In this document: one piece after another, positions 6,419 through 15,362 of the stretch
Position numbering within the stretch: the stretch's first letter is position 1
Layout: the number at the start of each line of letters is the position of its first letter
DNA from: Gandjariella thermophila
Lineage (GTDB): Bacteria; Actinomycetota; Actinomycetes; Mycobacteriales; Pseudonocardiaceae
DNA length: 64,000 bases
Reading direction: 5' to 3'
NCBI RefSeq assembly: GCF_005405885.1
Contig: NZ_BJFL01000007.1
Coordinates: 6,394 to 70,393 of the forward strand
The notes under the pieces: generated by a model
Seen by the model: only the letters and a program-made list of their open reading frames with translations
Databases searched by the model: none
What the model was told of the DNA's origin: nothing
Program-made: the position numbers and the translations under genes

Positions 6419-8671
6419 TCAGCGCGCGCGGCAGTCGTAGAGCGCCTGGGCACCCCCGCCGAACGGGCCGGGCAGCGCCTGGTCCTGGGCCGGCTGCGGC
6501 CGCGCCGTGCCGCCGTACGCGCTGGGGTCGACCAGAGTGCAGTGCTGCTCCACCCACTGGGTGCGCTCGCTGGCCGTGGCGCCGCCGCGCCCGCCGGAGG
6601 CGGTGCCATCCCGTCCCGCTCCCCCGCGCTCACCGCGGCCGCCGAGCAGCACGAACCGCAGCTGTTCCTGCCGCACCCAGTCGGCAAGCTGCTCGGCGGT
6701 GGGTGCCGGGTCCCCGCCGCTGAACCCGCCCATGCCGATCACGGTCGCGTCGCTGCCGATGATGTAGGACTCGGCGGCCATCGCCCCGCCCTCGACGGCG
6801 AGGGTGATGCTGGCTCCGCCGGAGTTCCGCTCCGCGTAGCCGAGGATCCTCCGCTGCTCGTCGGTGAGGTCGCCGCGCAGCGCGCCGCGTAGCTGCGCGG
6901 GCACCTGGCCGCGGGAGAGTTCCTGCACGATCTCCTCCGCCTGGGCGCCGGACGGGCCCGCGAACCCACCGCCCTGCGCCGGGCGCTGGCCACCGCGGCG
7001 GAGGGCTCCAAACGCGCCACCGGGCGGGCCGGCCTGGGCCATCGCGCCGCCACCGGCCTGCCCGGTGCCGAACGCGGTGGCCGCCGACCACACCGCCGGG
7101 GCGAGCAGCAGCGCGACCACGCCGAGCGCGGTGGCCGCCCGGGGCAGGGCGGGGCCACGGGCCGGCATGCGGCCGGCGACCAGCAGCACCACGGCGAGTA
7201 CCGCGACCACGGCCACGGCGTAGCGCAGCCAGCCGTACCACGCGGTGTCCCGGGAGATCAGCACCCACGCCCATGCGGCGGTGAGCACCACCGCGCCGGG
7301 CAGCAGCAGCCACGCCGTGCCGCCGGGCCGGCGGTAGGAGCGCCACAGCACGGCCACGCCCGCGGCGGTGAGCGCGGCCACCGCCGGCGCCATCTCGGTG
7401 GTGTAGTACGGGTGGAAGATGCCCTGGGCGAAGCTGAGCACCACGCCCACGACCAGCAGCCAGCCGCCCCACAGGAACCAGCCGGCCCGCTCGTGGGCGC
7501 CGTCGGGCTGACCGGGGTTCAGCCGGTCATGCGCGCCCGGAACCGTGGCACGCGTGCGACGTAGCCCTGCCACGGCCGCCACGACCAGCACCAGCAGGCA
7601 CAGCGGCAGCAGCCAACTGATCTGCCCGCCGACCTGCTCGCCGAACATGCGGGTGATGCCGGCACCGCCGCCGAACGGGCCGCCGCCACCGCCGAAGCCG
7701 CCGCTGCCGGAACCGCCACCGGGCCCGCCGGGGACACCCGCGCCCGCCGGTCCGCCGGGCCCGCCGGGCAAGCCGCCCGGGGCGCCGCCGCGGCCGCCGC
7801 CGGCGCGGCCGAAGGACTGGCCGAGGATGCGGCCGAAACCGTTGTAGCCGAACACCAGGTTGAGCACCGTGCCGTCGGTGCTGCCGCCGATGTAGGGCTT
7901 GGGCGACGGCCACACCGCCACCAGCGCCACCCACCACATCGACGCGACCAGCATGGCCACCCCGGCGAGCAGCAGGTCCACCACCCGCCGGCCGATCGAT
8001 GTCCGCACCCCGACCAGGTAGGCCAGCGCGAACGCCGGCACCACGATCCACGCCTGCAGCATCTTGGTGACGAAGCCGAACCCGAGGAACACGCCGGCCA
8101 GGGCCAGCCATCGGGTCGCCGCGCCCCGACCGGCCCGCGGGTCGACCGCGCGGGTGAACGCGTACGCGGCGGCCACCAGCAGCAGCACCATCGCGGTGTC
8201 CGGGTTGGAGTCCCGGTTGATCGCCGCGGTCACCGGGGTCACCGCCAGCACCAGGGCCGCCAGCAGGGCCACGTTCGTCCCGGCCCAGCGGCGCACCGCG
8301 GCGTAGAGCAGCGCCACCGCGGCCACGCCCTCGAGCACCTGCGGCAGCAGCACCGACCAGCCGTGGTAGCCGAAGATCGCGGTCGAGGCGACCATCGGCC
8401 AGAACGCCATCGGCGGCTTGTCCACCGTCACCACGCCGGCCGGGTCGAAGGAACCGAACACGAAGTTGGTCAGGTTCTTCGACATGGACTTCACCGCGGC
8501 CGCGTAGTACGGGTTGCCCCAGCCCTCGCTGCCGATCCGCCACGCGTACAGCACCGCGGCCAGCGCGCAGATCGCGGCCAGCGCGATCCTGTGCCAGCGA
8601 GGATCGACGGTTGCCGGCGCCTGCGGGGACGCTGCGGTGGTCTCCTCGACGTATTCCGCCGCCGCGGTCAT
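6419..8671 (-). CDS. GT39-type membrane glycosyltransferase (ArnT/PMT-like)
   Basis: 750 residues from ATG at 8669-8671, with a GAAAGGA ribosome site. A polytopic membrane protein of the dolichyl-phosphate-mannose/ArnT glycosyltransferase superfamily: first helix ALAAICALAAVLYAWRIG, the extracytoplasmic segment GNPYYAAAVKSMSKNLTNFV, and VDKPPMAFW. These enzymes move a sugar from a polyprenyl-phosphate donor onto a protein, lipid or wall acceptor outside the membrane. Residues about 290-338 are a glycine-rich low-complexity insertion between helices, and another Gly/Ala-rich stretch lies near the C-terminal soluble domain; both are seen in actinobacterial members. The GT2/GtrA gene 84 bp upstream could make the polyprenyl-phosphate sugar donor. 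Confidence 0.85.
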   Translation of the reverse strand: MTAAAEYVEETTAASPQAPATVDPRWHRIALAAICALAAVLYAWRIGSEGWGNPYYAAAVKSMSKNLTNFVFGSFDPAGVVTVDKPPMAFWPMVASTAIFGYHGWSVLLPQVLEGVAAVALLYAAVRRWAGTNVALLAALVLAVTPVTAAINRDSNPDTAMVLLLVAAAYAFTRAVDPRAGRGAATRWLALAGVFLGFGFVTKMLQAWIVVPAFALAYLVGVRTSIGRRVVDLLLAGVAMLVASMWWVALVAVWPSPKPYIGGSTDGTVLNLVFGYNGFGRILGQSFGRAGGGRGGAPGGLPGGPGGPAGAGVPGGPGGGSGSGGFGGGGGPFGGGAGITRMFGEQVGGQISWLLPLCLLVLVVAAVAGLRRTRATVPGAHDRLNPGQPDGAHERAGWFLWGGWLLVVGVVLSFAQGIFHPYYTTEMAPAVAALTAAGVAVLWRSYRRPGGTAWLLLPGAVVLTAAWAWVLISRDTAWYGWLRYAVAVVAVLAVVLLVAGRMPARGPALPRAATALGVVALLLAPAVWSAATAFGTGQAGGGAMAQAGPPGGAFGALRRGGQRPAQGGGFAGPSGAQAEEIVQELSRGQVPAQLRGALRGDLTDEQRRILGYAERNSGGASITLAVEGGAMAAESYIIGSDATVIGMGGFSGGDPAPTAEQLADWVRQEQLRFVLLGGRGERGGAGRDGTASGGRGGATASERTQWVEQHCTLVDPSAYGGTARPQPAQDQALPGPFGGGAQALYDCRAR

Positions 8672-8754
8672 ACCGGTTCCTTTCGTTCCGTGGGTTCGCA
8701 CCAGACGACCGTGGCGCCTGCCGTGCTCGTTCCTGATGCCGCGGGTCGACGCGG

Positions 8755-10038
8755 TCATCCGCTTGCTTCCTGTGTCGTCGCGGCCCCGGCCCGGTCGGCG
8801 AACACCCACGCGCGCAACAGCACGAACCGGCCCGCCGTGCCCACCACCGAGGCGACCAGCAGCACGGCCACCTCCAGCCAGCGGGACGGGTGGGCCACCA
8901 GCGCCTGCAACGCCAGCAACGCGCCGGAGGTCAGCGCGTAGTACAGCGCGAAGACGATCAGTCCCTGCAGGTGCACCCTGCGGGTGGAGCCGCCGGTGCC
9001 GGCGAAGGTGAGCCGCCGGTTCGCCTCGGTGTTCAGCAGGGTGGTCACGACCAGCGCGATCAGGTTCGCCACCAGCGGCGGCGACCACGAGCGCAGCACC
9101 GCGTAGAGCGCCGCGGTGGACACCGTGGAAGCCACCCCGATCAGCGCGAACACCACCACCTGCCAGAGCAGCCCGGCGTCCCGCCTGCCCAGCACCGCGT
9201 CCGGGTGCGCCGGTCGCGGTTCCGGCCGCCGCGGCAGGTCCGCCACCCGGGCGGTGCCGGACGCCTTCGCCCGCGCCACCCGCAGCAGCCCGCGGATGTC
9301 CTCCCACGCGGTGCGCACCACGTGCACCCGGCTGTCCACGTCCTCCACCCAGTCCACCGGCACCTCGTGCACCCGCAGCCCGTTGTGCTCGGCGAGCAGC
9401 AGCAGTTCGGTGTCGAAGAACCAGGCGTCGTCACGCACGTGCGGCAGCAGCGGCCGGATCACGTCGGTGCGCGCCGCCTTGAAACCGCACTGGGCGTCGG
9501 AGAAGCGCGCCCCGTGGGTCAGCCGGATCATCGCGTTGTAGCAGCGGGAGATCAGTTCGCGTCGCGGGCTGCGCACGGTGCGCGCGCCCGGCGCCAGGCG
9601 GGTGCCGATCGCGATGTCGGAGTGCCCGTTCACCAGCGGCACGACCAGCGGCAGCAGCGCGTCCAGGCCGGTGGACAGGTCGACGTCCATGTAGACCACG
9701 ACGTCCGCGTCGGTCCACCCCCACGCGGTGCGCAGCGCGAGGCCGCGGCCCTTGCGGTCCAGGTGCAGCACCCGGATCCGGTCGTCGGACTCGGCGAGTT
9801 CGGTGGCCACCCGCAGCGTGTCGTCGGTGCTGGCGTTGTCCACCACGGTGATGGTCCACTCGAAGGGCAGTTGCTCCGCGAGGTGCGAGCGCAGCACCGC
9901 CAGGCAGCCGGGCAGCGCGCGTTCCTCGTTGTGGACCGGCACGACCACGTCCACCGTGGCGGTCCGCCCCACCGACCACCGTTTCGCGCCGGCGCCGGGA
10001 ACGCCGTCGCGTTCCCTCGCCATCGCGGCACCACCCAT
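8755..10038 (-). CDS. bifunctional GT2 glycosyltransferase / GtrA-like membrane protein
   Basis: 427 residues (an ATG five codons in, at 10023, is an alternative start). Residues about 25-260 are a DPM1-like GT2 domain: VDVVVPVHNEE, VVDNASTDDT, the metal-binding region VVYMDVDLSTG, and QCGFKAAR. The C-terminal part from about 290 has four membrane helices of the GtrA family (FALIGVASTVSTAALYAVL and LLNTEANRRLTF). Such fusions load a sugar onto polyprenyl phosphate and may assist its flipping across the membrane. With the GT39 enzyme downstream it forms a plausible two-gene envelope glycosylation operon. The sugar is unknown. Confidence 0.85.
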   Translation of the reverse strand: MGGAAMARERDGVPGAGAKRWSVGRTATVDVVVPVHNEERALPGCLAVLRSHLAEQLPFEWTITVVDNASTDDTLRVATELAESDDRIRVLHLDRKGRGLALRTAWGWTDADVVVYMDVDLSTGLDALLPLVVPLVNGHSDIAIGTRLAPGARTVRSPRRELISRCYNAMIRLTHGARFSDAQCGFKAARTDVIRPLLPHVRDDAWFFDTELLLLAEHNGLRVHEVPVDWVEDVDSRVHVVRTAWEDIRGLLRVARAKASGTARVADLPRRPEPRPAHPDAVLGRRDAGLLWQVVVFALIGVASTVSTAALYAVLRSWSPPLVANLIALVVTTLLNTEANRRLTFAGTGGSTRRVHLQGLIVFALYYALTSGALLALQALVAHPSRWLEVAVLLVASVVGTAGRFVLLRAWVFADRAGAATTQEASG

Positions 10039-10285
10039 CCGGGATCACCCCCGCCATCCGCCTGCCATGTGGAGCCGTTCGGCTCGGTATCCAGGTATGG
10101 CGGGTCGATGTGCGAGCACGCTGTGCGGAACCTCAAAGATCCCTGGGAACGCCGGATTTCGCGCGCGGACAAGACAAAACCGGAGCGGCCGCACCACCAC
10201 AGGATGACGCCCGGGCGGGTGAGGACTCGGGAGCTTAACAGCGTCCTCACGCAGGCGCTACCGCTCACCGGAACGGACTAGCGAA

Positions 10286-10301
10286 ATTGGTCTAGGCCAA
10301 A
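10286..10301 (+). promoter_or_regulatory. DasR-type operator (dre-like), distal site
   Basis: ATTGGTCTAGGCCAAA matches the DasR consensus ACTGGTCTAGACCACT at 12 of 16 positions, including the core TGGTCTAG-CCA. It is 30 bp, about three helical turns, from the proximal site. Confidence 0.7.
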
Positions 10302-10304
10302 GCC

Positions 10305-10310
10305 TTGACA
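10305..10310 (+). promoter_or_regulatory. possible -35 element between the two operators
   Basis: TTGACA lies between the two dre-like sites. Paired operator direct repeats around the promoter are the known layout of Streptomyces chitinase promoters. I could not identify a convincing -10 box at 17-18 bp. The rest of the 503-bp gap 10039-10541 shows nothing else I can support; the leader from about 10340 to the ribosome site is GC-rich. Confidence 0.4.
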
Positions 10311-10315
10311 TCGTC

Positions 10316-10331
10316 AGTGGTCTAGTCCAAA
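10316..10331 (+). promoter_or_regulatory. DasR-type operator (dre-like), proximal site
   Basis: AGTGGTCTAGTCCAAA matches the DasR consensus A(C/G)TGGTCTAGACCA(G/C)T at 13 of 16 positions. It overlaps the presumed promoter of the chitinase at 10542. A DasR-like regulator is encoded at 14126-14884. Confidence 0.75.
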
Positions 10332-10541
10332 GTTGTGAATCACCCGTACGGCCGTGACGCATCACACAGATCAACTGCGCGGCGTACCGCTGGGCGTCCC
10401 GCCCATTCGTGGCCGGCAGGCCCCGCGATCGGGGCGGCGGAACGCCGTTCCCGGGGACGCGCCGCGGCCGGCGTGTCGGGTGCGCGGTGCCGGCCGACCG
10501 GCCCGCCGCACCCCGGTCTTCGACAGCGAGGAGGACAGCAG

Positions 10542-11963
10542 GTGCAGCGGTTGAAGGTGGCGTCCTACGCCCTGGCCGCCTCCGCCGTGCTGGCCGGCGC
10601 CACGGCCATCGCGGCGAACGCGAGCGACTTATCCGCAACCACGGCGACGCCCAACGCCGCGTTGGGCAGCAACTGGTACGGCGCGGCGCCGTACGTGATG
10701 CCCCTGGACAACGACCCGCCGGACCTGTCCCAGGTGATGGCGGCCACCGGGCAGAAATCGTTCATGCTGGCGTTCATCCTGGCGCCGGGCGGCGGTGGCT
10801 GCACACCCACCTGGGACGGCACCGCGGCGGTGTCCTCGGACACCGCGGTGGCCGGCATGATCAACACGGTACGCGCGAACGGCGGCGACGTGGAGGTGTC
10901 CGTCGGCGGGTACGGCGGCACGAAACTCGGCCAGACCTGCGGCACGGCCGAAGCCACGGCGGCGGCGTACCAGCAGGTGATCGACAAGTACCAGCTCAAG
11001 GCGATCGACTTCGACCTGGAGGAGCCGGAGTACGAGAACACCGCGGCGATCAACAACGAGGTGGGCGCCGCGCAGATCCTGCAGCGCAACAACCCCGGCC
11101 TGTACGTCTCGATCACCACGGCCGGCACCGCCGAGGGCACCGGCTACTTCGGACAGAACGTGCTGAACACGGCCAAGAGCCTCGGCTTCACCCCGGCCAA
11201 CTACTCGATCATGCCGTTCGACGGCGGGTTCAACGGGGCGAGCAGCCAGATCAGCGCCCTGGAGGCGTTCCACACCAAGCTGATGAACACCTTCGGCTGG
11301 GACAGCGCCACCGCCTACCGGCACGAGGGCGTCTCGCAGATGAACGGGCGCTCGGACACCGGGGAGTACTTCCGCCAGGCGGACTTCCAGAGCGTGCTGG
11401 ACTACGCCACCGGCCACGGCCTGTCCCGCTACACGTTCTGGTCGGTCAACCGGGACCGGCAGTGCAGCCCGGCGGAACCCGGCACCACGTCCGGCACCTG
11501 CTCCAGCGTGACCCAGGGTCCGTGGGACTTCACCAAGTTCACCGCGAAGTTCGCCGGCGCCACCCCGCCCACCGGGACGACCACGACGACCACCACGACC
11601 AAGCCGCCCACCCAGGGCTGCAGCGCACCCGCCTGGAACCCCACCACCGCCTACAACGGCGGCGCCGTCGTCTCCTACAACGGCCACACCTGGACCGCCA
11701 AATGGTGGACCCAAGGCGACACCCCCGGCAACAACAGCCAGAACGTGTGGACCGACAACGGCCCCTGCACCGCAACCACCACAACCAACCCACCCACCCA
11801 GGGCTGCAGCGCACCCGCCTGGAACCCCACCACCGCCTACAACGGCGGCGCCGTCGTCTCCTACAACGGCCACACCTGGACCGCCAAATGGTGGACCCAA
11901 GGCGACACCCCCGGCAACAACAGCCAGAACGTCTGGACCGACAACGGCCCCTGCGGCCAGTAG
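10542..11963 (+). CDS. secreted GH18 chitinase with two C-terminal CBM5/12 modules
   Basis: 473 residues from GTG 10542, chosen because GAGGAGGAC lies just upstream and a signal peptide (VASYALAASAVLAGATAIAANA) starts there. The catalytic domain spans residues about 40-340; the GH18 motif is IDFDLEEPE (near 11006), with the final Glu of D-x-D-x-E as the acid/base. After a Thr-rich linker come two identical 50-residue chitin-binding modules (11619-11768 and 11805-11954) with the AWNPTTAY, GHTWTAKWWTQGDTP and VWTDNGPC signature of CBM5/12. It hydrolyses beta-1,4-GlcNAc chains outside the cell. Preceded by two dre-like sites, so probably repressed by DasR until GlcNAc-6-phosphate or a related signal accumulates. 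Confidence 0.9.
   Translation: MQRLKVASYALAASAVLAGATAIAANASDLSATTATPNAALGSNWYGAAPYVMPLDNDPPDLSQVMAATGQKSFMLAFILAPGGGGCTPTWDGTAAVSSDTAVAGMINTVRANGGDVEVSVGGYGGTKLGQTCGTAEATAAAYQQVIDKYQLKAIDFDLEEPEYENTAAINNEVGAAQILQRNNPGLYVSITTAGTAEGTGYFGQNVLNTAKSLGFTPANYSIMPFDGGFNGASSQISALEAFHTKLMNTFGWDSATAYRHEGVSQMNGRSDTGEYFRQADFQSVLDYATGHGLSRYTFWSVNRDRQCSPAEPGTTSGTCSSVTQGPWDFTKFTAKFAGATPPTGTTTTTTTTKPPTQGCSAPAWNPTTAYNGGAVVSYNGHTWTAKWWTQGDTPGNNSQNVWTDNGPCTATTTTNPPTQGCSAPAWNPTTAYNGGAVVSYNGHTWTAKWWTQGDTPGNNSQNVWTDNGPCGQ
11587..11957 (+). repeat. 371-bp repeat, copy in first chitinase (linker plus CBM tandem)
   Basis: Matches 13579-13949 (offset 1992) over 371 bp with a single difference, G at 11747 against C at 13739. 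Within the block the two 150-bp CBM units are themselves repeats with a 186-bp period. Confidence 0.9.
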
Positions 11964-12053
11964 CCCCGGGTGCGGCGGGTGGATCCCCTGCCTGCCCGCC
12001 GCGCCCTTTCCAGCACTCCACGGTGCTCCCTGCACACCACCGGAGGAACCAGC

Positions 12054-13955
12054 ATGCGATTAACAAATTGGCGGTTGTCCAGGACGACGGCGGTAGTCGC
12101 GGCCATGAGTGCCGCGGCGGTCGTCGGGGGCCTGGCCACGGTCGCCGGCGCCGGCGCCGCACAGCCAGCCGTTACCACCACGGCCGCCACCAGCGGCGGG
12201 ACCAAGGTCGCCTACTACGACCAGTGGAGCATCTACCAGAACGCGTACTACCTGAAGAACGTGGACCAGCAGGGCATCGCGGACAAGCTGGACTACCTGA
12301 TCTACGACTTCGAGAACATCGACCCGGTCAACCTGACCTGTTTCGAGACCACCAAGGCGACCGACCCCGATCCGGGCGGCGAGAACGACCCGAACGCGGG
12401 TGACGGCGCCGGCGACCAGTTCGCCGACTACCAGAAGACCTTCGACGCCGGCATCAGCGTCGACGGCACATCGGACACCTGGAACCAGCCCATCGCCGGC
12501 AACTTCCACCAGTTGCAGGAGCTGAAGAAGAAGCACCCCAACCTGAAGGTGCTGCTGTCGATCGGCGGATGGACGTATTCCAAGTACTTCTCCGACGTGG
12601 CGGCCAGCGACGCCGCCCGGAAGAAGTTCGTCGGCTCCTGCATCGACATGTTCATCAAGGGCAACATCCCGGCGGCGGGCGGCTACGGCGGGCCGGGCAC
12701 CGCGGCCGGCATCTTCGACGGCTTCGACATCGACTGGGAGTACCCGGCGTCCAGCGGCGGCCACCTGGGCAACCACACCAGCCCGAACGACACCGCCAAC
12801 TTCACCGCGCTGCTCGCCGAGTTCCGGGCCGAACTGGACGGTCTGGGCGGCAGGCACTACTACCTGACCGCCGCCGTGCCCGGCGGGCAGGACAAGGTCG
12901 CCAAGATCCAGACCGATCGGATCGGCCAGTACCTGGACTTCGCCGACGCGATGACCTACGACATGCACGGTGCGTGGGACGCGACCGGACCGACCAACTT
13001 CCAGGACCCGCTCTACCCGTCGCCGAACGACCCCAGCACGGCCATCCCACCCGGCAGCGAGAAGTACAACATCGACTCGATCGTCAGGGCCTACACGGCG
13101 GGAGATGCCGCCTACGGCATCCCGGGCGGTTTCCCGGCGAGCAAGCTCAATCTGGGCGTGCCGTTCTACTACCGCGGCTGGACCGGCGTGCCGGCCGGCA
13201 ACAACCACGGCCTCTACCAGAGCGCCAGCGGGCCGTCCGCCGGGAAGGCGCTCAGCGGCAACGTGCCCGGTGTCGCCATGTACAAGGAACTCACCGGCAT
13301 CGTGGACAATCCCGCCGACACGTTCTACGACCCCACCACCCGATCCGCGTGGTTCTACGACGGCACGAACTTCTACGCCGGCGAGTCGACCCAGTCCCTG
13401 CGGGACCGCGCCGACTACGTGCACTGCAACGGTCTGGGCGGCGTGATGATGTTCTCGCTGTACGACCTCGACCCGAACGCGACGCTGTTCAACACGCTGG
13501 TCAACGACGTGAACGGCAGCACGGCCGGCTGCTCCGGACCGCCGCCGCCCACGACCACCACCACGACAACGACCACCACGACCACCACGACCAAGCCGCC
13601 CACCCAGGGCTGCAGCGCACCCGCCTGGAACCCCACCACCGCCTACAACGGCGGCGCCGTCGTCTCCTACAACGGCCACACCTGGACCGCCAAATGGTGG
13701 ACCCAAGGCGACACCCCCGGCAACAACAGCCAGAACGTCTGGACCGACAACGGCCCCTGCACCGCAACCACCACAACCAACCCACCCACCCAGGGCTGCA
13801 GCGCACCCGCCTGGAACCCCACCACCGCCTACAACGGCGGCGCCGTCGTCTCCTACAACGGCCACACCTGGACCGCCAAATGGTGGACCCAAGGCGACAC
13901 CCCCGGCAACAACAGCCAGAACGTCTGGACCGACAACGGCCCCTGCGGCGGGTAG
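12054..13955 (+). CDS. secreted GH18 chitinase (ChiA/ChiC-like) with two C-terminal CBM5/12 modules
   Basis: 633 residues from ATG 12054, preceded by GGAGGAACC. Signal peptide: TTAVVAAMSAAAVVGGLATVAGAGA. The catalytic domain (residues about 50-490) shows the full GH18 signature VLLSIGGWTYSKYF and GIFDGFDIDWEYP (near 12718-12745; the Glu is catalytic), then MTYDMHGAWD and GGVMMFSLYDLD. A Thr-repeat linker leads to two CBM5/12 modules (13611-13760 and 13797-13946) that are copies of those in the first chitinase. It lies 90 bp after the first chitinase with no clear terminator between, so the pair may be co-transcribed from the DasR-controlled promoter. The two catalytic domains belong to different GH18 subgroups and could act in synergy. 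Confidence 0.92.
   Translation: MRLTNWRLSRTTAVVAAMSAAAVVGGLATVAGAGAAQPAVTTTAATSGGTKVAYYDQWSIYQNAYYLKNVDQQGIADKLDYLIYDFENIDPVNLTCFETTKATDPDPGGENDPNAGDGAGDQFADYQKTFDAGISVDGTSDTWNQPIAGNFHQLQELKKKHPNLKVLLSIGGWTYSKYFSDVAASDAARKKFVGSCIDMFIKGNIPAAGGYGGPGTAAGIFDGFDIDWEYPASSGGHLGNHTSPNDTANFTALLAEFRAELDGLGGRHYYLTAAVPGGQDKVAKIQTDRIGQYLDFADAMTYDMHGAWDATGPTNFQDPLYPSPNDPSTAIPPGSEKYNIDSIVRAYTAGDAAYGIPGGFPASKLNLGVPFYYRGWTGVPAGNNHGLYQSASGPSAGKALSGNVPGVAMYKELTGIVDNPADTFYDPTTRSAWFYDGTNFYAGESTQSLRDRADYVHCNGLGGVMMFSLYDLDPNATLFNTLVNDVNGSTAGCSGPPPPTTTTTTTTTTTTTTKPPTQGCSAPAWNPTTAYNGGAVVSYNGHTWTAKWWTQGDTPGNNSQNVWTDNGPCTATTTTNPPTQGCSAPAWNPTTAYNGGAVVSYNGHTWTAKWWTQGDTPGNNSQNVWTDNGPCGG
13579..13949 (+). repeat. 371-bp repeat, copy in second chitinase
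   Basis: Partner of 11587-11957, with 370 of 371 positions identical, while the catalytic domains of the two genes are unrelated at the DNA level. This points to recent duplication of the cassette or ongoing gene conversion. Confidence 0.9.
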
Positions 13956-14046
13956 CCGGGAGCCACGGGGTGCGTTCCCGCGTCGCCCAGCGCCCAGCGA
14001 CGCCGGTCTGCCCGCGCCCCGCACCGGCGGGGGCCGGATGGTCCCC

Positions 14047-14084
14047 GCGGTGCCGGATCCGCCGTCGAGCGGACCCGGCACCGC
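14047..14084. terminator. strong hairpin between convergent chitinase and dasR-like genes
   Basis: Arms 14047-14062 (GCGGTGCCGGATCCGC) and 14069-14084 pair at 15 of 16 positions around a 6-base loop. An outer 9-bp stem (GGGGCCGGA with TCCGGCCCC) flanks it. It lies between the ends of converging genes and probably terminates both. No clear T-tract follows. Confidence 0.6.
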
Positions 14085-14125
14085 GGCGGGCGCGTCCGGC
14101 CCCCGCACCGTTGCGCTCCGCCCGA

Positions 14126-14884
14126 TCAGCCCTCGGCGCGCAGCCGGGCCACGAAACTGAACCGGTCGCCGCGGAACAGCGAGCGCACCCGCTCCACCGG
14201 CCGCCCCTCCACGTCGTAGGCCACCCGGTGCAGCAGCAGCATCGGCATGGCCGGATTGGTGCCGATGAGCATCGCCTCACGCGGCGTGGCCAGCACCGTC
14301 TCCAGCCGCTCCCGCGCCTCGCCGAGCGTTACACCGAACCGCCGCTGCAGGCACGCGTACAGCGAGTCGGCCGGGTCGAACTCCTCGACCAGGGTGGGGA
14401 ACCGTTGCCGGGACAGGTAGGTGGACTCCAGGCCGATCCGCTCCGCGCCGGCCAGCAACACCCGCTCGAGGTGCACCACCGGCGCGCCCGGCTCGATCCG
14501 CAGGTCCACGGCCAGGCCGTCGTCGGCGGGCAGCTCCTCCACCGTGATCGCGGTGTGTCCGGGTGTCACGCCCTGCCGGCGCATCCCCTCCGTGTAGCTC
14601 ATCAGGCTCAGCGGTTGCACCAGTTTCGGCGGTGCCACGTAGGTGCCGCTGCCGTGCCGGCGCTGCAGCCGCCCCTCCAGCACCAGTTCGCTGACCGCCT
14701 GCCGCAGCGTCACCCGGGACACCCCAAACCGTTCCGCCAGCTCCCGCTCGGCGGGTAGCGCCGCCCCCTCCCCGAGGGCCCGCACCAGCGCCAGCAGCTC
14801 CGTCTTCACCGCGTAGTAGCGGGGCACCCGGCCGTGCTCGGGAATGCCCGCGCGCACCGGGTCGCCGGCCCGGTGCGCCGGCAC
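14126..14884 (-). CDS. dasR: DasR-like GntR/HutC-family regulator of aminosugar metabolism
   Basis: 252 residues from GTG at 14882-14884, with GGAGCAGGG upstream; the length agrees with Streptomyces DasR, which is about 254. The N-terminal winged helix ([44 protein letters not shown]) is followed by a UTRA ligand domain ([44 protein letters not shown]) that follows DasR closely. In Streptomyces, DasR binds dre sites and is released by GlcN-6-P or related ligands. Sites of that type lie in front of the chitinase at 10542. Orthology is inferred from resemblance and context; a paralogue of the same family is possible. The frame stays open upstream to at least 15265. Confidence 0.7.
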   Translation of the reverse strand: MPAHRAGDPVRAGIPEHGRVPRYYAVKTELLALVRALGEGAALPAERELAERFGVSRVTLRQAVSELVLEGRLQRRHGSGTYVAPPKLVQPLSLMSYTEGMRRQGVTPGHTAITVEELPADDGLAVDLRIEPGAPVVHLERVLLAGAERIGLESTYLSRQRFPTLVEEFDPADSLYACLQRRFGVTLGEARERLETVLATPREAMLIGTNPAMPMLLLHRVAYDVEGRPVERVRSLFRGDRFSFVARLRAEG

Positions 14885-15265
14885 CCTGCCCTGCTCCGGC
14901 GTCGAGCGAGAACACAGCCCGGTCACCCCGCCCGGCTCGCTGGCGCGCACTGGCGAAATTCGGTCGCCGTCCACCACCATCACCAGCCGCCGGTCCCCGA
15001 GCGGCTCGCGCAGCCGCGCCCGCAGGGTGGACAGGGTCACCGGCGACGCGTCGTCCCCGCCGGCCACCACCGGCCCGCCGGGGCTCCGATGCGGCGACCC
15101 GGTGCCGCGGCCGCGCAGCGACAGCTCGACGGTCACCTCGGAGCCGGTCTCGGAGACGAACCGTTCGGCGAACCAGGTGCCGGGGCCGTGGGTGAGCTGG
15201 ACGGCCACCGCCCGCTCGTTCTCCTCGGTCCACCAGACGGGCCTTCCCAGAATGCTCTGCGCCAC
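14885..15265 (-). other. coding-like open frame in phase with the dasR-like gene
   Basis: From GTG at 15263-15265 the frame runs without a stop into the regulator. The first part (AQSILGRPVWWTEENERAVA, TWFAERFVSETGSEVTVELS) looks like protein with strong third-position GC. It could be an N-terminal extension giving a 379-residue regulator, a remnant of a gene fused in frame, or chance open frame in GC-rich DNA. I recognise no domain in it. The internal GTG at 14884 has the better ribosome site and gives the normal family length. Confidence 0.35.
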
Positions 15266-15362
15266 GCACCCAACGTGCTGGGTTCCCGGTGGTCTGGGTA
15301 CCGCCACGGTGGCGACACGGCTGTGAGCCCGCCGACAGCAGCCGGTCAGCGCCCCCAGGGTC

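Noticed and set aside
13559-13600. Thr-codon microsatellite (ACC/ACG run) as a phase-variable tract
   Set aside because: The unit is a full codon, so slippage changes linker length without shifting the frame.
11587-13949. Repeats of 150 bp considered as a CRISPR-like or mobile repeat
   Set aside because: They are in-frame CBM5/12 coding modules in two genes.
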